From Streptococcus mitis (GTDB lineage Bacteria; Bacillota; Bacilli; Lactobacillales; Streptococcaceae), in the NCBI RefSeq assembly GCF_946190375.1, contig NZ_CAMIAF010000008.1, forward strand, positions 39,023-103,022: a stretch of DNA of 64,000 bases, written 5' to 3'. Positions within the stretch are counted from its first letter, which is position 1; each line of letters opens with the position of its first letter. The notes under the pieces were generated by a model. The model ran no database searches. It was not told the origin of the DNA and saw only the letters and a program-made list of their open reading frames with translations. Below are positions 25,758-36,231 of the stretch, in pieces. The translations under genes were made by a program, and so were the position numbers.

Positions 25758-27146
25758 TTACGATTTATTTCTCTCTTTATGGCGTTCGTAAGCCTTGAGC
25801 TGGCGCTTCAGTTCCTTTTTAATAGCAGGTTCTGGAGCATATTTTTCTTCCCAATCATCTGGTTTTAAGATTTTATGGGTCACTGGATCAAAATGAGCCT
25901 TGCCGTCAGGGAAAATTTTCCCCATATTAGCCTGATGGACAATGTCAAAAATACGTTCTGGGTCCACTCCCATCAAGACAAAACTACCGTAGGTAAAGTA
26001 AAGTGTGTCAATCAAGGCATCCACTTGCCCTACCAAATCTTGCTGAGCAGGCGTCTTCTGTGCTACCTTATCTGCTGCCTTATCAAGGGCCTGATGAAGT
26101 TGCGATAGAGCTTGACCAAAGTCCTCTTCAGAAGGGCTGGCAGCTCGAACAAACTCCACCAATTCTTCTATTTTAAAGCCAGCCCTATGGGTTGCACCTT
26201 CTAAATCCCAAGCCCGCGGTTCTTCTTGTGTCCGTTCATCCATCATGTGGTGGAAGGTCTTGACCTTATTGAAATGATAGTCACGGCTGACAAAAACTTT
26301 TTCTGAAGCCAAAACACCAAAATGTTCTAGGGCCTTATGGATTCCGTCTTGCTGATTGCTGGTCGTGATATGCTTGGCGACCTCCTTAACACTGCTACTA
26401 CCATTTCCCATAGCGACCGACATACCGACACCAGCCAGCATTTCCAGGTCGTTATCCGAGTCACCAAAGGCCATGACTTGGTTGAGGTCAAAGCCATATT
26501 CTTTCCCAACTCGGCGAATACCTTCCAATTTTGAATTTCCCTGATTGATGACATCCGCTGCAAAAGGATTGCTACGTGTTAATTTCAAGTCTTCAAAATC
26601 AGCTGCTGCCTTCTCAGATTCTTCTGGCGTCATCAGCATCAAAACTTGGTAGATAGGTTGATTCATCAGATCAAGCAGGTCTTCTTCCTTTTGGGGAACA
26701 ACCTTGCTGACCATACGATTAAAGGAATGACTCACCGTCCGAGTTAAAGCAGAGGGAACGAAGCGACTGATTCGTTGAGAAAAAGTTCCCAGACCAAAAG
26801 ACATGATTTTAGACCCCAGCATGGCATCCTTGGTCCCTAGGGCAATCTCCTTGCCCTCTTTTTTAGCATAAGTAATTAACCGGCGCAAATGTAACTTGGA
26901 AATCGGGCTCGTGAACAAGACTCTGTCTTTATTAAAGATATACTGGCCATTGTAGGTTACCGCAAAGTCCAGATCCAAATCGTCCATCAATTCCTTAACA
27001 AAAAAAGGTCCTCGTCCTGTCGCTACGCCAACCAGCACCCCTTGTTCTTTGACAATCTTAATCGCGTCCTTAGTGGATTTCAAAACACTCTTGCGATCGT
27101 TAACCAAGGTTCCATCGATATCAAAAAAAACAGCTTTGACTTCCAT
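25758..27146 (-). CDS. Two-domain protein: Cof-type HAD phosphatase fused to a MazG/PRA-PH-like pyrophosphohydrolase
   Basis: A 462-residue protein. Residues 1 to about 275 form a Cof-type HAD phosphatase (FFDIDGTLV nucleophile motif, VATGRG motif, FGDSDNDLEML metal site). Residues from about 285 show a second domain beginning FNKVKTFHHMMDE with acidic helices (VEFVRAASPSEEDF, DALIDTLYFTYGSFVLMGVDPE), resembling the all-alpha NTP pyrophosphohydrolase superfamily, and ending in a basic helix. The combination suggests hydrolysis of a nucleotide plus removal of the resulting phosphate, perhaps house-cleaning. The ATG at 27146 is chosen by homology. It is divergent from asparaginase. Confidence 0.82.
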   Translation of the reverse strand: MEVKAVFFDIDGTLVNDRKSVLKSTKDAIKIVKEQGVLVGVATGRGPFFVKELMDDLDLDFAVTYNGQYIFNKDRVLFTSPISKLHLRRLITYAKKEGKEIALGTKDAMLGSKIMSFGLGTFSQRISRFVPSALTRTVSHSFNRMVSKVVPQKEEDLLDLMNQPIYQVLMLMTPEESEKAAADFEDLKLTRSNPFAADVINQGNSKLEGIRRVGKEYGFDLNQVMAFGDSDNDLEMLAGVGMSVAMGNGSSSVKEVAKHITTSNQQDGIHKALEHFGVLASEKVFVSRDYHFNKVKTFHHMMDERTQEEPRAWDLEGATHRAGFKIEELVEFVRAASPSEEDFGQALSQLHQALDKAADKVAQKTPAQQDLVGQVDALIDTLYFTYGSFVLMGVDPERIFDIVHQANMGKIFPDGKAHFDPVTHKILKPDDWEEKYAPEPAIKKELKRQLKAYERHKERNKS

Positions 27147-27211
27147 CCTATCCCAATCTCCCCTTTTGTGATACAATGATTATACCACATTTCAGAAAGA
27201 GTGAGTAAATC

Positions 27212-28174
27212 ATGCCTAAGAAAATCCTTGTTTTACATACAGGTGGAACTATTTCCATGCAGGCCGATGCTTCTGGTGCTGTTGTGACTAGTTCGGATAA
27301 TCCTATGAACCATGTGTCCAATCCTCTCGAAGGAATCCAAGTCCACGCTTTAGACTTTTTTAACCTGCCAAGCCCCCATATCAAGCCCAAGCATATGATG
27401 GCCCTCTACCAAAAAATCAAAGAAGAAGCAGATAATTACGATGGAGTGGTGATTACACATGGGACCGACACTTTAGAAGAAACAGCCTATTTCCTTGACA
27501 CCATGGAAGTTCCCCACATGCCCATCGTTCTAACAGGGGCCATGCGCAGCTCCAATGAACTCGGCAGTGACGGGGTTTATAATTACCTAAGTGCTTTACG
27601 AGTTGCCAGCGATGACAGGGCTGCTGACAAAGGAGTTTTGGTCGTTATGAACGATGAAATCCACGCTGCCAAGTATGTCACCAAAACACATACGACCAAC
27701 GTCAGCACCTTCCAGACTCCAACACACGGGCCACTTGGTCTGATTATGAAACACGAAATCCTCTACTTCAAAACAGCTGAACCCCGTGTCCGCTTTGACC
27801 TTGATCACATACAAGGTTTAGTCCCTATCATCTCCGCTTATGCCGGTATGACAGATGAGCTAATTGACATGCTGGATTTGGAACAATTGGACGGTTTGAT
27901 TATCCAAGCTTTCGGAGCTGGTAATATTCCCAAAGAAACGGCTCAAAAACTAGAAAGCCTTCTACAAAAAGGAATCCCTGTCGCTCTGGTTTCCCGATGT
28001 TTCAATGGTATTGCTGAACCTGTTTATGCCTACCAAGGCGGTGGCGTGCAGTTGCAAAAATCTGGGGTCTTCTTTGTTAAAGAACTCAACGCCCAAAAAG
28101 CCCGCTTGAAACTCCTCATTGCTCTCAATGCTGGATTAACAGGACAAGCCTTGAAAGACTATATGGAAGGGTAA
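27212..28174 (+). CDS. ansA: L-asparaginase, cytoplasmic type I
   Basis: A 320-residue enzyme hydrolysing asparagine to aspartate and ammonia. The first catalytic Thr is in HTGGTISM (T13) and the second triad in ITHGTDTLEET (Thr85, Asp86). VLTGAMR and the C-terminal half follow the family. No signal peptide, consistent with the cytosolic form. It is divergent from the HAD gene and has a terminator shared with ccpA. Confidence 0.93.
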   Translation: MPKKILVLHTGGTISMQADASGAVVTSSDNPMNHVSNPLEGIQVHALDFFNLPSPHIKPKHMMALYQKIKEEADNYDGVVITHGTDTLEETAYFLDTMEVPHMPIVLTGAMRSSNELGSDGVYNYLSALRVASDDRAADKGVLVVMNDEIHAAKYVTKTHTTNVSTFQTPTHGPLGLIMKHEILYFKTAEPRVRFDLDHIQGLVPIISAYAGMTDELIDMLDLEQLDGLIIQAFGAGNIPKETAQKLESLLQKGIPVALVSRCFNGIAEPVYAYQGGGVQLQKSGVFFVKELNAQKARLKLLIALNAGLTGQALKDYMEG

Positions 28175-28186
28175 CCCCTTCTCTAG

Positions 28187-28226
28187 AAAGCAAAATCAGG
28201 AAATCTTCACGATTCCCTGATTTTTT
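28187..28226. terminator. Bidirectional terminator between asparaginase and ccpA
   Basis: AAAATCAGG and CCTGATTTTTT form the outer stem, with AAATC/GATTC inside, between convergent genes. Confidence 0.8.
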
Positions 28227-29237
28227 CTATTTCCGTTTTCGTGTCGAACGACGTTCTGTCAAACCATGAGGTAAGAGAACTTCACGTTCTTCCAACTCTT
28301 CCTTGTGCATAATCTTCGTTAACATACGCATACTGATAGCACCAAGGTCATAAAGAGGTTGGGCAATCGTTGTCAAGTTTGGACGGGTAAAGCGTGAGAT
28401 TTGTGAATCATCACTCGTAATGATTTCAAACTCTTCTGGCACTGACACACCGTGGTCAGCCAAACCATTCAAGACACCTGCTGCCAATTCATCACCTGTT
28501 ACAACTGCTGCAGTTGCATTCGATGAAATCAAGCGTTCTGCCAAGGCATAGCCGTCTTCATAAGTGTATTTAGACTCAAATACCAATCCTTCGCTATAAG
28601 AGATCCCTGCTTTTTTCAAGGCTTCCTTGTAACCAACCAAACGAACCTTACCATTGATGTCATCCACTAGCGGACCGCTAACAAAAGCAATGCGCTCATT
28701 TTCTTTAGCAAGGTAAGTCACTGCGTCAATCGTAGCTTGTTTGTAGTCAATATTAACACTTGGAAGTTGATGTTCTACATCCACCGTTCCTGCAAGAACA
28801 ACTGGTGTTCGAGAACGAGAAAACTCTGAACGAATTTTTTCAGTCAAGTGGTAACCCATAAAGATGATACCATCTACTTGCTTAGAAAACAGTGTATTGA
28901 CAACTGAAACTTCCTTGTCATCATCCTCATCACTGTTAGCAAGGACGATATTGTACTTGTACATCTCAGCGATATCATCAATCCCTTTGGCAAGTGTTGA
29001 GAAATAACCATTGGTGATGTTCGGGATCACGACACCGACAGTGGTTGTCTTTTTACTTGCAAGACCACGCGCCACGGCATTTGGACGGTAATCCAAACGG
29101 TCAATCACCTCAAGCACTTTTTTACGAGTATTCTCTTTTACATTCTTATTGCCATTGACTACACGGCTAACCGTCGCCATTGAAACTCCTGCTTCACGGG
29201 CGACATCATAAATCGTTACTGTATCGTCTGTATTCAT
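28227..29237 (-). CDS. ccpA: Catabolite control protein A
   Basis: A 336-residue LacI-family regulator. The N-terminal helix-turn-helix and hinge are clear (TIYDVAREAGVSMATVSRVV ... YRPNAVARGLA), followed by the periplasmic-binding-protein-like core with the HPr-Ser-P contact region. It binds cre sites to repress or activate carbon genes. Candidate targets in this window are manLMN and pflA. A near-palindrome resembling cre lies 50-70 bases upstream of its own start. Confidence 0.95.
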   Translation of the reverse strand: MNTDDTVTIYDVAREAGVSMATVSRVVNGNKNVKENTRKKVLEVIDRLDYRPNAVARGLASKKTTTVGVVIPNITNGYFSTLAKGIDDIAEMYKYNIVLANSDEDDDKEVSVVNTLFSKQVDGIIFMGYHLTEKIRSEFSRSRTPVVLAGTVDVEHQLPSVNIDYKQATIDAVTYLAKENERIAFVSGPLVDDINGKVRLVGYKEALKKAGISYSEGLVFESKYTYEDGYALAERLISSNATAAVVTGDELAAGVLNGLADHGVSVPEEFEIITSDDSQISRFTRPNLTTIAQPLYDLGAISMRMLTKIMHKEELEEREVLLPHGLTERRSTRKRK

Positions 29238-29287
29238 TCCATTTCCTTTCTATATCATACCTCACGAAACTCTAAAAAAGAGACGGT

Positions 29288-29306
29288 ATGAAAATTTCGT
29301 TTTCAT
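29288..29306. promoter_or_regulatory. Inverted repeat upstream of ccpA
   Basis: ATGAAAATTTCGTTTTCAT: 7-base arms around a 5-base centre. It resembles a cre with altered spacing, so autoregulation is possible but weakly supported. Confidence 0.35.
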
Positions 29307-29421
29307 GTTTCTACTTATTCCATTCTATCACTATTTGTAAACACTTTCAAGTATTTTTTGAAGATTGTTTGAAAAAAATTTCATAGAAAGCCTAAGTTTT
29401 AAAGAAAAAAATCACCTTTTC

Positions 29422-29450
29422 TTGATTTTTAATCCTATTTGCTGTATGAT
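29422..29450 (+). promoter_or_regulatory. Promoter of the DUF960 gene
   Basis: TTGATT, 17 bases, TATGAT, 25 bases before the start codon. Confidence 0.7.
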
Positions 29451-29475
29451 AAGGGAAAAGAAAGGGGGCAGAGAT

Positions 29476-29793
29476 ATGGCTTTTACCAATACCCAGATGC
29501 GGTCTGCTAGTTTTGGCATTGTTACCAGCTTGCCTGATGAAGTCATTGACTCTTTTTGGTATATCATCGACCATTTCTTAAAAAATGTCTTTGAATTGGA
29601 AGAAGAACTTGAGTTTCAATTGCTTAATAACCAAGGTAAGATTACCTTCCACTTCTCAAGCCAACACCTCCCTACAGCCATTGATTTTGACTTTAATCAT
29701 CCTTTCGACCCTCTTTATCCTCCGAGAGTTCTGGTTTTAGACATAGACGGTAGAGAGACTATCCTCCTCCCAGAAGAAAATGACCTATTTTAA
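29476..29793 (+). CDS. DUF960-like protein, unknown function
   Basis: A 105-residue acidic protein resembling the DUF960 family: ASFGIVTSLPDEVIDSFWYIID at the N-terminus (here in two overlapping parts), a helix, then beta strands with FDFNHPFDPLYP and a C-terminal ILLPEENDLF. No catalytic motif and no membrane segment. GGGGG-rich RBS 6 bases before the ATG. Plus-strand single gene between ccpA and the folate operon, with a terminator shared with folBK. Confidence 0.8.
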   Translation: MAFTNTQMRSASFGIVTSLPDEVIDSFWYIIDHFLKNVFELEEELEFQLLNNQGKITFHFSSQHLPTAIDFDFNHPFDPLYPPRVLVLDIDGRETILLPEENDLF

Positions 29794-29838
29794 AAACTCT
29801 AGCCTTCAGTTGCAAGTAACTGAAAACTAGAGTTTTTT
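29792..29838. terminator. Bidirectional terminator of DUF960 gene and folate operon
   Basis: AAAAACTCTAG pairs with CTAGAGTTTTT, and TTCAGTT with AACTGAA inside. T-rich on both exits. Confidence 0.88.
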
Positions 29839-30651
29839 CTATTTTTTCAAAGCATCATACAAGTTGCGGATAGGTTGCTTTAATGTCGGATGGATAAAAT
29901 GAGGCGCAATTTCTTGTAGAGACTCAAGAACAAAAAGGCGTTCCGCTATGTAAGGATGAGGCAAAATAAGGTCGTCTGTATAAATGACCTGGTCCTCCAC
30001 AAAGAGCAAGTCCAAATCAATCAAACGAGGTCCCCAATGCACCTCTCTCACCCGTCCCATCTCTGACTCAATAGCCAACAAGGTTTCTAACAAGACTGGT
30101 GCTGGTAGCCAGGTTTCCACCTCAACCACTTGATTAGCAAAGCTATCCTGCTCCACTCCACCCCAAGGCTCCGTCGCTAAGACACTGGACTCTTTGAGAA
30201 TATGGATGCCACTCGCTCGCAGTTTGTCAATGGCTTGCTCCAAATTTGCTTGCTTATCCCCCATATTGCTTCCCAGAGCAATAAAGGCTCGTTGCTTACG
30301 TCGATGGATGGTTACTGAGCATGTATCTAGTGACAAATGCACTGGCGCCCAAGGTTTTTTAAGTTCTAGCTTTATTTCTTGGACAAGAGGATAGGTCTCA
30401 AAGGTACGTTCTACCAGTTTGTAGGCTACCGTTTCAATCAAGTCCTCAGTTGTTTCCTGAAACCAAGTCGTCCACTGCTGACACAGTTCTCCGTAATGGA
30501 CAGAGGCTGTTAAATCCAAGTCTGTAGCCGCCTTGGTCATATCATAGGATAGGATAGCTGAAATAACAAACTTCTGCCCCAATTCTTTCTCACTAGGAAA
30601 AAGACCATGATAAGCAAAAATTTCCAAATCCTTAATCTGCAGTTGATCCAT
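29839..30651 (-). CDS. folBK: Bifunctional dihydroneopterin aldolase / HPPK
   Basis: A 270-residue fusion, known as SulD in pneumococci. Residues 1-120 are dihydroneopterin aldolase ([28 protein letters not shown]). Residues 125-270 are 6-hydroxymethyl-7,8-dihydropterin pyrophosphokinase ([48 protein letters not shown]). It provides two consecutive steps before FolP. Last gene of the operon, separated from folE by a BOX repeat. Confidence 0.95.
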   Translation of the reverse strand: MDQLQIKDLEIFAYHGLFPSEKELGQKFVISAILSYDMTKAATDLDLTASVHYGELCQQWTTWFQETTEDLIETVAYKLVERTFETYPLVQEIKLELKKPWAPVHLSLDTCSVTIHRRKQRAFIALGSNMGDKQANLEQAIDKLRASGIHILKESSVLATEPWGGVEQDSFANQVVEVETWLPAPVLLETLLAIESEMGRVREVHWGPRLIDLDLLFVEDQVIYTDDLILPHPYIAERLFVLESLQEIAPHFIHPTLKQPIRNLYDALKK

Positions 30652-30695
30652 AATGATTCCTTTCTAGAAAAATCCGCCCAAAGCGGATTCTTTTT

Positions 30696-30810
30696 ATACT
30701 CGATGAAAATCAAAGTGCAAACTAGGAAGCTAGCCGCAGGCTGCTCAAAACACTGTTTTGAGGTTACAAATGGAAGCTGACGTGGTTTGAATTTGATTTT
30801 CGAAGAGTAT
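30696..30810. repeat. BOX element between folE and folBK
   Basis: About 115 bases from ATACTCGATGAAAATC to GATTTTCGAAGAGTAT with one shortened inner module (AAAACACTGTTTTGAGG). Its end abuts the folE stop codon, so it is transcribed within the folate operon. Confidence 0.92.
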
Positions 30811-31364
30811 TATAGTCCCATTAAACGATAAGCCTGATCTCGGAGGTCCTTATCTGTTTCAAATAGACCACGAGCTACTGTCGTCAAGGTTGCAGTGCCT
30901 GGTTTTCTGACACCACGCATGCTCATACACATATGTTCTGCCTCAATGACAACAAAGGCTCCTTTAGCACCTAGATACTCCATCAAGGCATCGGCCACTT
31001 CGATATTCAAACGTTCTTGAATTTGTGGTTTCTTAGAATAAACTTCAACTGTTCGGGCTAGCTTAGACAAGCCTGCCACACGGCCATCTGGAATGTAGGC
31101 AATATGCGCTTTCCCATAAAATGGTAAGAAGTGGTGCTCACACATGGTGTGGAAAAAGATATCCTTTTCTACCACCATATTATCGTCAATAATCTCAAAG
31201 GATTTTGACAAATGCTCCTCCGCTGTTTGGCCAAGACCTGAAAAAATCTCTTGGTACATACGGGCTACACGAGCAGGTGTTTCCTGCAAGCCCTCGCGGT
31301 TAGCGTCCTCTCCTACAGCCTCGATAATCATTTTTACAGCTGCTTCAATCTTTTGTGTATCCAT
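30810..31364 (-). CDS. folE: GTP cyclohydrolase I
   Basis: A 184-residue enzyme opening GTP to dihydroneopterin triphosphate, first step of folate synthesis. Zn and active-site motifs: [58 protein letters not shown]. Its start overlaps the end of folC by 20 bases. Confidence 0.97.
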   Translation of the reverse strand: MDTQKIEAAVKMIIEAVGEDANREGLQETPARVARMYQEIFSGLGQTAEEHLSKSFEIIDDNMVVEKDIFFHTMCEHHFLPFYGKAHIAYIPDGRVAGLSKLARTVEVYSKKPQIQERLNIEVADALMEYLGAKGAFVVIEAEHMCMSMRGVRKPGTATLTTVARGLFETDKDLRDQAYRLMGL

Positions 31365-32667
31365 TCTCGTTCTTCCTCTCCATCAGATAGGCTCTCACTT
31401 GGCTCAAGAAATACAAGGAACCTGTGACAATCCTAACTGTTTGTTTCTCTTCTTGTTTATTTGTCAATTTCTGCTCTAGAAAATCCTGCCAACCTTGGTA
31501 GCTGAGATCTCTAGACTTAGTTGCCTCTTTCAGCACACTTTCATCAGTTGCCCGACTATCGTCAAAATGTGTCAGGGTAAGCTCGGTATCTGGGATTTCC
31601 TCCAACAAATCCAACATATCTTCCAAGGCCTTGGTTTTGATGCAGGTAAAGAGGATTTCCTTATGATAATCCGCAAAACGTTCTTGCAAGGTTGCTAATA
31701 AAGCCTCGATAGCATGAGGATTGTGGGCCCCATCCAAAATCATCAAGGGTTCTCTCGACACGACCTCCAGACGCCCTGGCCAACTTGTTTCTTCCAAGGC
31801 TTGAGCAATCAAGTCATTGCTTGCTAGTTCTCGACCATCTTCTTGACAAAAAGTATCAAGTAAAGCAATGGCCATCCCAGCATTCTCTATCTGGTGCAAA
31901 CCAAGCAGGCCTGTCCGGAAGCGACCTTGTCTGACAGAACTGGTATAATCAAAGATTTCACCCGTTACCACACTCTCTTGATGACTAACTTGATAATCTT
32001 TCCCATAGGCAAGTCTCGGTGCATTTTTATCTTCCGCAATAGCGTCAATGACAACCAAAGCTTCTGGAGCGATACGACCTGTTACCAAGGGAATACCTTG
32101 TTTGATAATACCACCCTTCTGCTCTGCTATGGCTTCCAAGGTGTCACCAAGTAGGGCTACATGGTCCAGTCCAATAGTCGTGATGCCTGTTAAAATGGGC
32201 TGACAGACATTGGTACTATCCAAGAGTCCACCCATGCCCACTTCCATGATGGCCACATCTACTTGCTCTGAGGCAAAGTAGTCATAGGCTATGGCTGTTA
32301 TAATCTCAAACTCGGTTGTGCCCTGTAAATTAGCGGCCGCTTCTCCTTCCAGCAAAGACTGATAGTCTGCCATGAAAGTTTCGAGTCTAGCCTCGGGAAT
32401 AGATTCCCCATTGATGCTAATCTGGTCTGTGTAATGAATGAGATAGGGGGAGCTGAAAACACCAACTCTCAGCCCCATCTTTTCTAGCATATTTTTCAAA
32501 AAAGCAATGGTCGAGCCCTTGCCATTGGTTCCTCCGATATGGATAACCTTGAGTTTGAGATGGGGATTGCCACGCAAAGCTAACAGTTCCACCATGCGTT
32601 CCAAGCCAAAATGCGGTTGGTCGGTCCGGTAGTGGGCAATCCACTGGTTGTTTTGAATTTCGTTCAT
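31345..32667 (-). CDS. folC: Dihydrofolate synthase / folylpolyglutamate synthase
   Basis: A 440-residue Mur-ligase-like enzyme adding glutamate to dihydropteroate and folates. ATP loop [10 protein letters not shown] (near residue 45), [24 protein letters not shown], and [11 protein letters not shown]. Called SulB in pneumococci. It begins one base after folP and overlaps folE. Confidence 0.96.
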   Translation of the reverse strand: MNEIQNNQWIAHYRTDQPHFGLERMVELLALRGNPHLKLKVIHIGGTNGKGSTIAFLKNMLEKMGLRVGVFSSPYLIHYTDQISINGESIPEARLETFMADYQSLLEGEAAANLQGTTEFEIITAIAYDYFASEQVDVAIMEVGMGGLLDSTNVCQPILTGITTIGLDHVALLGDTLEAIAEQKGGIIKQGIPLVTGRIAPEALVVIDAIAEDKNAPRLAYGKDYQVSHQESVVTGEIFDYTSSVRQGRFRTGLLGLHQIENAGMAIALLDTFCQEDGRELASNDLIAQALEETSWPGRLEVVSREPLMILDGAHNPHAIEALLATLQERFADYHKEILFTCIKTKALEDMLDLLEEIPDTELTLTHFDDSRATDESVLKEATKSRDLSYQGWQDFLEQKLTNKQEEKQTVRIVTGSLYFLSQVRAYLMERKNENGYTKD

Positions 32668-32668
32668 C

Positions 32669-33652
<984 letters not shown>

Positions 33653-33670
33653 CTATTTTACCATAAAAAA

Positions 33671-33704
33671 GAAAAAGATGGATACGATTGCATTCATCTT
33701 TTTC
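33671..33704 (-). terminator. Terminator after the CPBP pseudogene
   Basis: On the minus strand AAAAAGATG pairs with CATCTTTTT, followed by CTTTTTT. It insulates the folate operon. Confidence 0.75.
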
Positions 33705-33809
33705 ACAGTTGAAGGAGGCAATTTCTCCCTCAAGAAAAATTGCTTCCATTTAGCAGAACCATTTCTCCCATTTTTAAAATATTGCCCTTAACTTTTAAAG
33801 TAGAGAACC

Positions 33810-34519
33810 TTAAATAGGCACACCAAAGGTTCTACTAACAATAATCACAAGTGCAAACAAGCAAAAGACTACTCCGTTAACAATCATATGAAGTAAGATA
33901 GACATTTCTAAACGTTGGGTTTTATAGACAGTCCACGTTAAAACCGATGACATGCCACCATAGATTAAAAGAGAAGGCAGATTTGTTGGTAGATGCAGCA
34001 AAGCAAATACAATTGCACCTATTATGTATCCCAAATTTTCATTTCCTCTAAAAATCTTTTTAGGAATTATACCTCGACATAAAATCTCCTCACAAATAGG
34101 AGCTATTAGAACCAGTAAGAAAAAACTGGAAATTAAGGAACTATTCTGGACCAAATCATTAATATTTGATTGATTGCTGGTTGTTGTTTCATTCATCAAA
34201 CGCAGTAAGACCACACCAAGAATATTAAAGGCAAGAATCACTAGATAGCTTAAGGCCAATCTAGCCAAATCCTTAGTCTTGAAAAACGATAAAACAAAAC
34301 TAGCCAACTGTGTTTTCCTAGCACCTATTATAAATACAGTTAAAACCACAAGAGATAAGGCCCCTACTAATAGTCCCCCGTTTGAAGCAGTGGAAATTTT
34401 CTGCTAGTTAGAAAAGTTGCTAGGGCTAAAGGAAACTGAGAAAACAAAAGCCCTACTAGAAAGATTATTAACCACTTCCCCCGGTTTAATACTTCACCCC
34501 AAATATTCTTTTTTATCAT
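33810..34519 (-). pseudogene. CPBP-family intramembrane protease homologue, frameshifted
   Basis: The C-terminal frame (from about 34404 to 33810) encodes a multi-span protein with the CPBP/Abi motifs CEEILCRG, FALLHLP and HMIVN, which are the metal-binding Glu/His/Asn set. Upstream, another frame starts at 34519 (MIKKNIWGEVLNRGKWLIIF, with AGGAG before it) and runs to LTSRKFPLLQ before a stop. Adding one base near 34400-34406 joins the two into one protein of about 235 residues. CPBP proteins are often bacteriocin self-immunity or membrane-protease proteins. Translation could still start internally, giving a short protein. Confidence 0.75.
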
Positions 34520-34580
34520 CAATCATACTCCTACCATTCAATCAAAATCACCTACCTAGTTTGAAGCAATTTTCAAGTAA

Positions 34581-34620
34581 CTATAATATAAAAAGGGGAG
34601 AACCCCTTTTTATATTATAG
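34581..34620 (-). terminator. Terminator of the purine permease
   Basis: Perfect 18-base arms CTATAATATAAAAAGGGG and CCCCTTTTTATATTATAG with a 4-base loop, three bases past the permease stop. Confidence 0.8.
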
Positions 34621-34623
34621 CAT

Positions 34624-36042
34624 TTATAGGGCCATGCTGATGTAGTTCAGGATAAACAAGGCATCCAAAATCCAAATCATGACATGAACATCTTTAGCTT
34701 GACCTTTGACAAGTTTAGTCAAAGTGTAAGTCAAGAAACCAACTGCAATTCCTTGAGTGATAGAGTAGCTGAATCCCATAAAGATAGATGTGAAGAAGGC
34801 AGGAACTGCTTCAGACATATCATCCCAATGGATATTTTTCAAGCTAGCCAACATCATAATCCCAACGATAATCAAGATTGGAGCTGTAGCGGCTGTTGGT
34901 ACAATCGCTAGAAGTGGGCTAAAGAAGCTTGAGATAGCAAAACAGATAGCTACAACCAAGGCTGTCAAACCAGTACGTCCACCTGCCCCGATACCAGCAG
35001 CAGACTCAACATAAGTCGTTACGTTTGAAGTACCTGCGATGGCACCAATTGAAGTACCAATTAAGTCAGAGTAAAGAGCCTTGTCCAACTTAGCTGATTG
35101 ATGATTTTCACCATTTGTCGCTACGATACCAACTTTTTCACCTGTACCGATCAAGGTACCAATTGTGTCAAAAATATCTGTCAATGAGAAGGCGAGAATA
35201 GCCATCAGAGTTTCAGGCAAGCGAGCTGTATCTGAAATCAAAGCTCCCAAACCTTCTGAACCAAGAGCTGCACCAAAGACTGTCTTCAAATCTTCAAAGG
35301 CTGCACCAACATGGTTATTAGCAAAATCGATACTAGACAAATCTACCAAACCAACTGCGATAGCAAGAACAGTCGTTGTCAAGATAGAGAGGATAATTCC
35401 CCCTTTAATCCCTTTAATAACAAAGAAGATCGTAATGGCAAGTCCTGCAAGAGCCACCAAAACAGCTGGATTATTAAAGCTGACCAATCCTGGAACCGCT
35501 GACGCATTTGCTGTAATCGCTGCTTGAGCCTTATCAGCCCCTTCTCCTGCAACCGTATAATTTCCTGGATCGATAGAGAATTTCAAAAGTCCAGCATTCT
35601 TAATCCCCACGTAGGCAAGGAAGACACCGATACCAGCTGAAATAGCTGAGCGAAGGGCATTTGGAATCGATTCAATGATCATTTTACGAACATTTGTCAA
35701 GGTAATAATCAATGAGATAATTCCACAGATGAAGACCATAGCTAGGGCTTCTTGCCATGAATAACCAAGTCCGAATACGACTGTAAAGGTAAAGAAGGCA
35801 TTGAGTCCCATACCTGGCGCTTGAGCGTATGGCAGGTTAGCATAGAAGGCCATCATCAGGGTACCAGCAACTGCACCGATAATCGTTGCTAGGAAGACAC
35901 CCTGAGCAGGCATTCCTGTTTGCGAAAGAATTTGTGGGTTTACAAAGAGAATATAGCTCATTGCAAAGAAAGTTGTTAAACCAGCGAGAACCTCTGTACG
36001 AACGTCTGTACCGTTCTCTTTTAGTTTAAATAATTTGTCCAT
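34624..36042 (-). CDS. Guanine/hypoxanthine permease, NCS2 (AzgA/PbuG) type
   Basis: A 472-residue transporter with about 12-14 membrane spans. Signatures: TEVLAGLTTFFAMSYILFVNP, PYAQAPGMGLNAFFTFTVV, LTDIFDTIGTLIGTGEKVGI, and TSNVTTYVESAAGIGAGGRTGLTA (here quoted in part: VESAAGIGAGGRTGL). These fit purine rather than uracil/xanthine carriers. The ATG at 36042 follows AAAAGGAG. Promoter TTGAAA-17-TATAAT, with a PurBox-like site at the expected transcription start, suggests control by PurR. Confidence 0.9.
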   Translation of the reverse strand: MDKLFKLKENGTDVRTEVLAGLTTFFAMSYILFVNPQILSQTGMPAQGVFLATIIGAVAGTLMMAFYANLPYAQAPGMGLNAFFTFTVVFGLGYSWQEALAMVFICGIISLIITLTNVRKMIIESIPNALRSAISAGIGVFLAYVGIKNAGLLKFSIDPGNYTVAGEGADKAQAAITANASAVPGLVSFNNPAVLVALAGLAITIFFVIKGIKGGIILSILTTTVLAIAVGLVDLSSIDFANNHVGAAFEDLKTVFGAALGSEGLGALISDTARLPETLMAILAFSLTDIFDTIGTLIGTGEKVGIVATNGENHQSAKLDKALYSDLIGTSIGAIAGTSNVTTYVESAAGIGAGGRTGLTALVVAICFAISSFFSPLLAIVPTAATAPILIIVGIMMLASLKNIHWDDMSEAVPAFFTSIFMGFSYSITQGIAVGFLTYTLTKLVKGQAKDVHVMIWILDALFILNYISMAL

Positions 36043-36060
36043 TATCAATCTCCTTTTAAT

Positions 36061-36073
36061 TTTTACGAACAAT
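36061..36073. promoter_or_regulatory. PurBox-like site at the purine permease promoter
   Basis: TTTTACGAACAAT matches AWWWCCGAACWWT at 11 of 13 positions and shares the core ACGAACAWT with the site at purR. It lies over the predicted transcription start, a repressing position. Confidence 0.5.
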
Positions 36074-36079
36074 AATAGA

Positions 36080-36108
36080 ATTATATCATTTATCATTCAC
36101 TTTTTCAA
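36080..36108 (-). promoter_or_regulatory. Promoter of the purine permease
   Basis: TTGAAA (36108-36103), 17 bases, TATAAT (36085-36080) on the minus strand. Confidence 0.8.
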
Positions 36109-36183
36109 TATCTTTGTTTGATTTATTTAAGAATTTGATGAAATTTCTTTTTTTGTTTCGAATCTGCTTTTCTGCCTGCTTTC

Positions 36184-36192
36184 TGCTATAAT
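36184..36192 (+). promoter_or_regulatory. Extended -10 of the Cof phosphatase gene
   Basis: TGCTATAAT, 39 bases before the ATG; no clear -35. Confidence 0.6.
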
Positions 36193-36231
36193 AGTAGACA
36201 TCTTATCTGAAAAGACACTAGAAAGGTCCCT

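Noticed and set aside
29288-29306. Firm cre call upstream of ccpA
   Set aside because: The arms match but the spacing is wider than a true cre, so it is listed only as a weak site.
34549-34580. BOX-like end fragment (CCTAGTTTGAAGCAATTTTC)
   Set aside because: Only about 25 bases resemble a BOX end; too short to call a repeat.
34581-34620. Perfect 18-base inverted repeat as an operator
   Set aside because: It sits three bases past a stop codon with T/A-rich arms and works better as a terminator.
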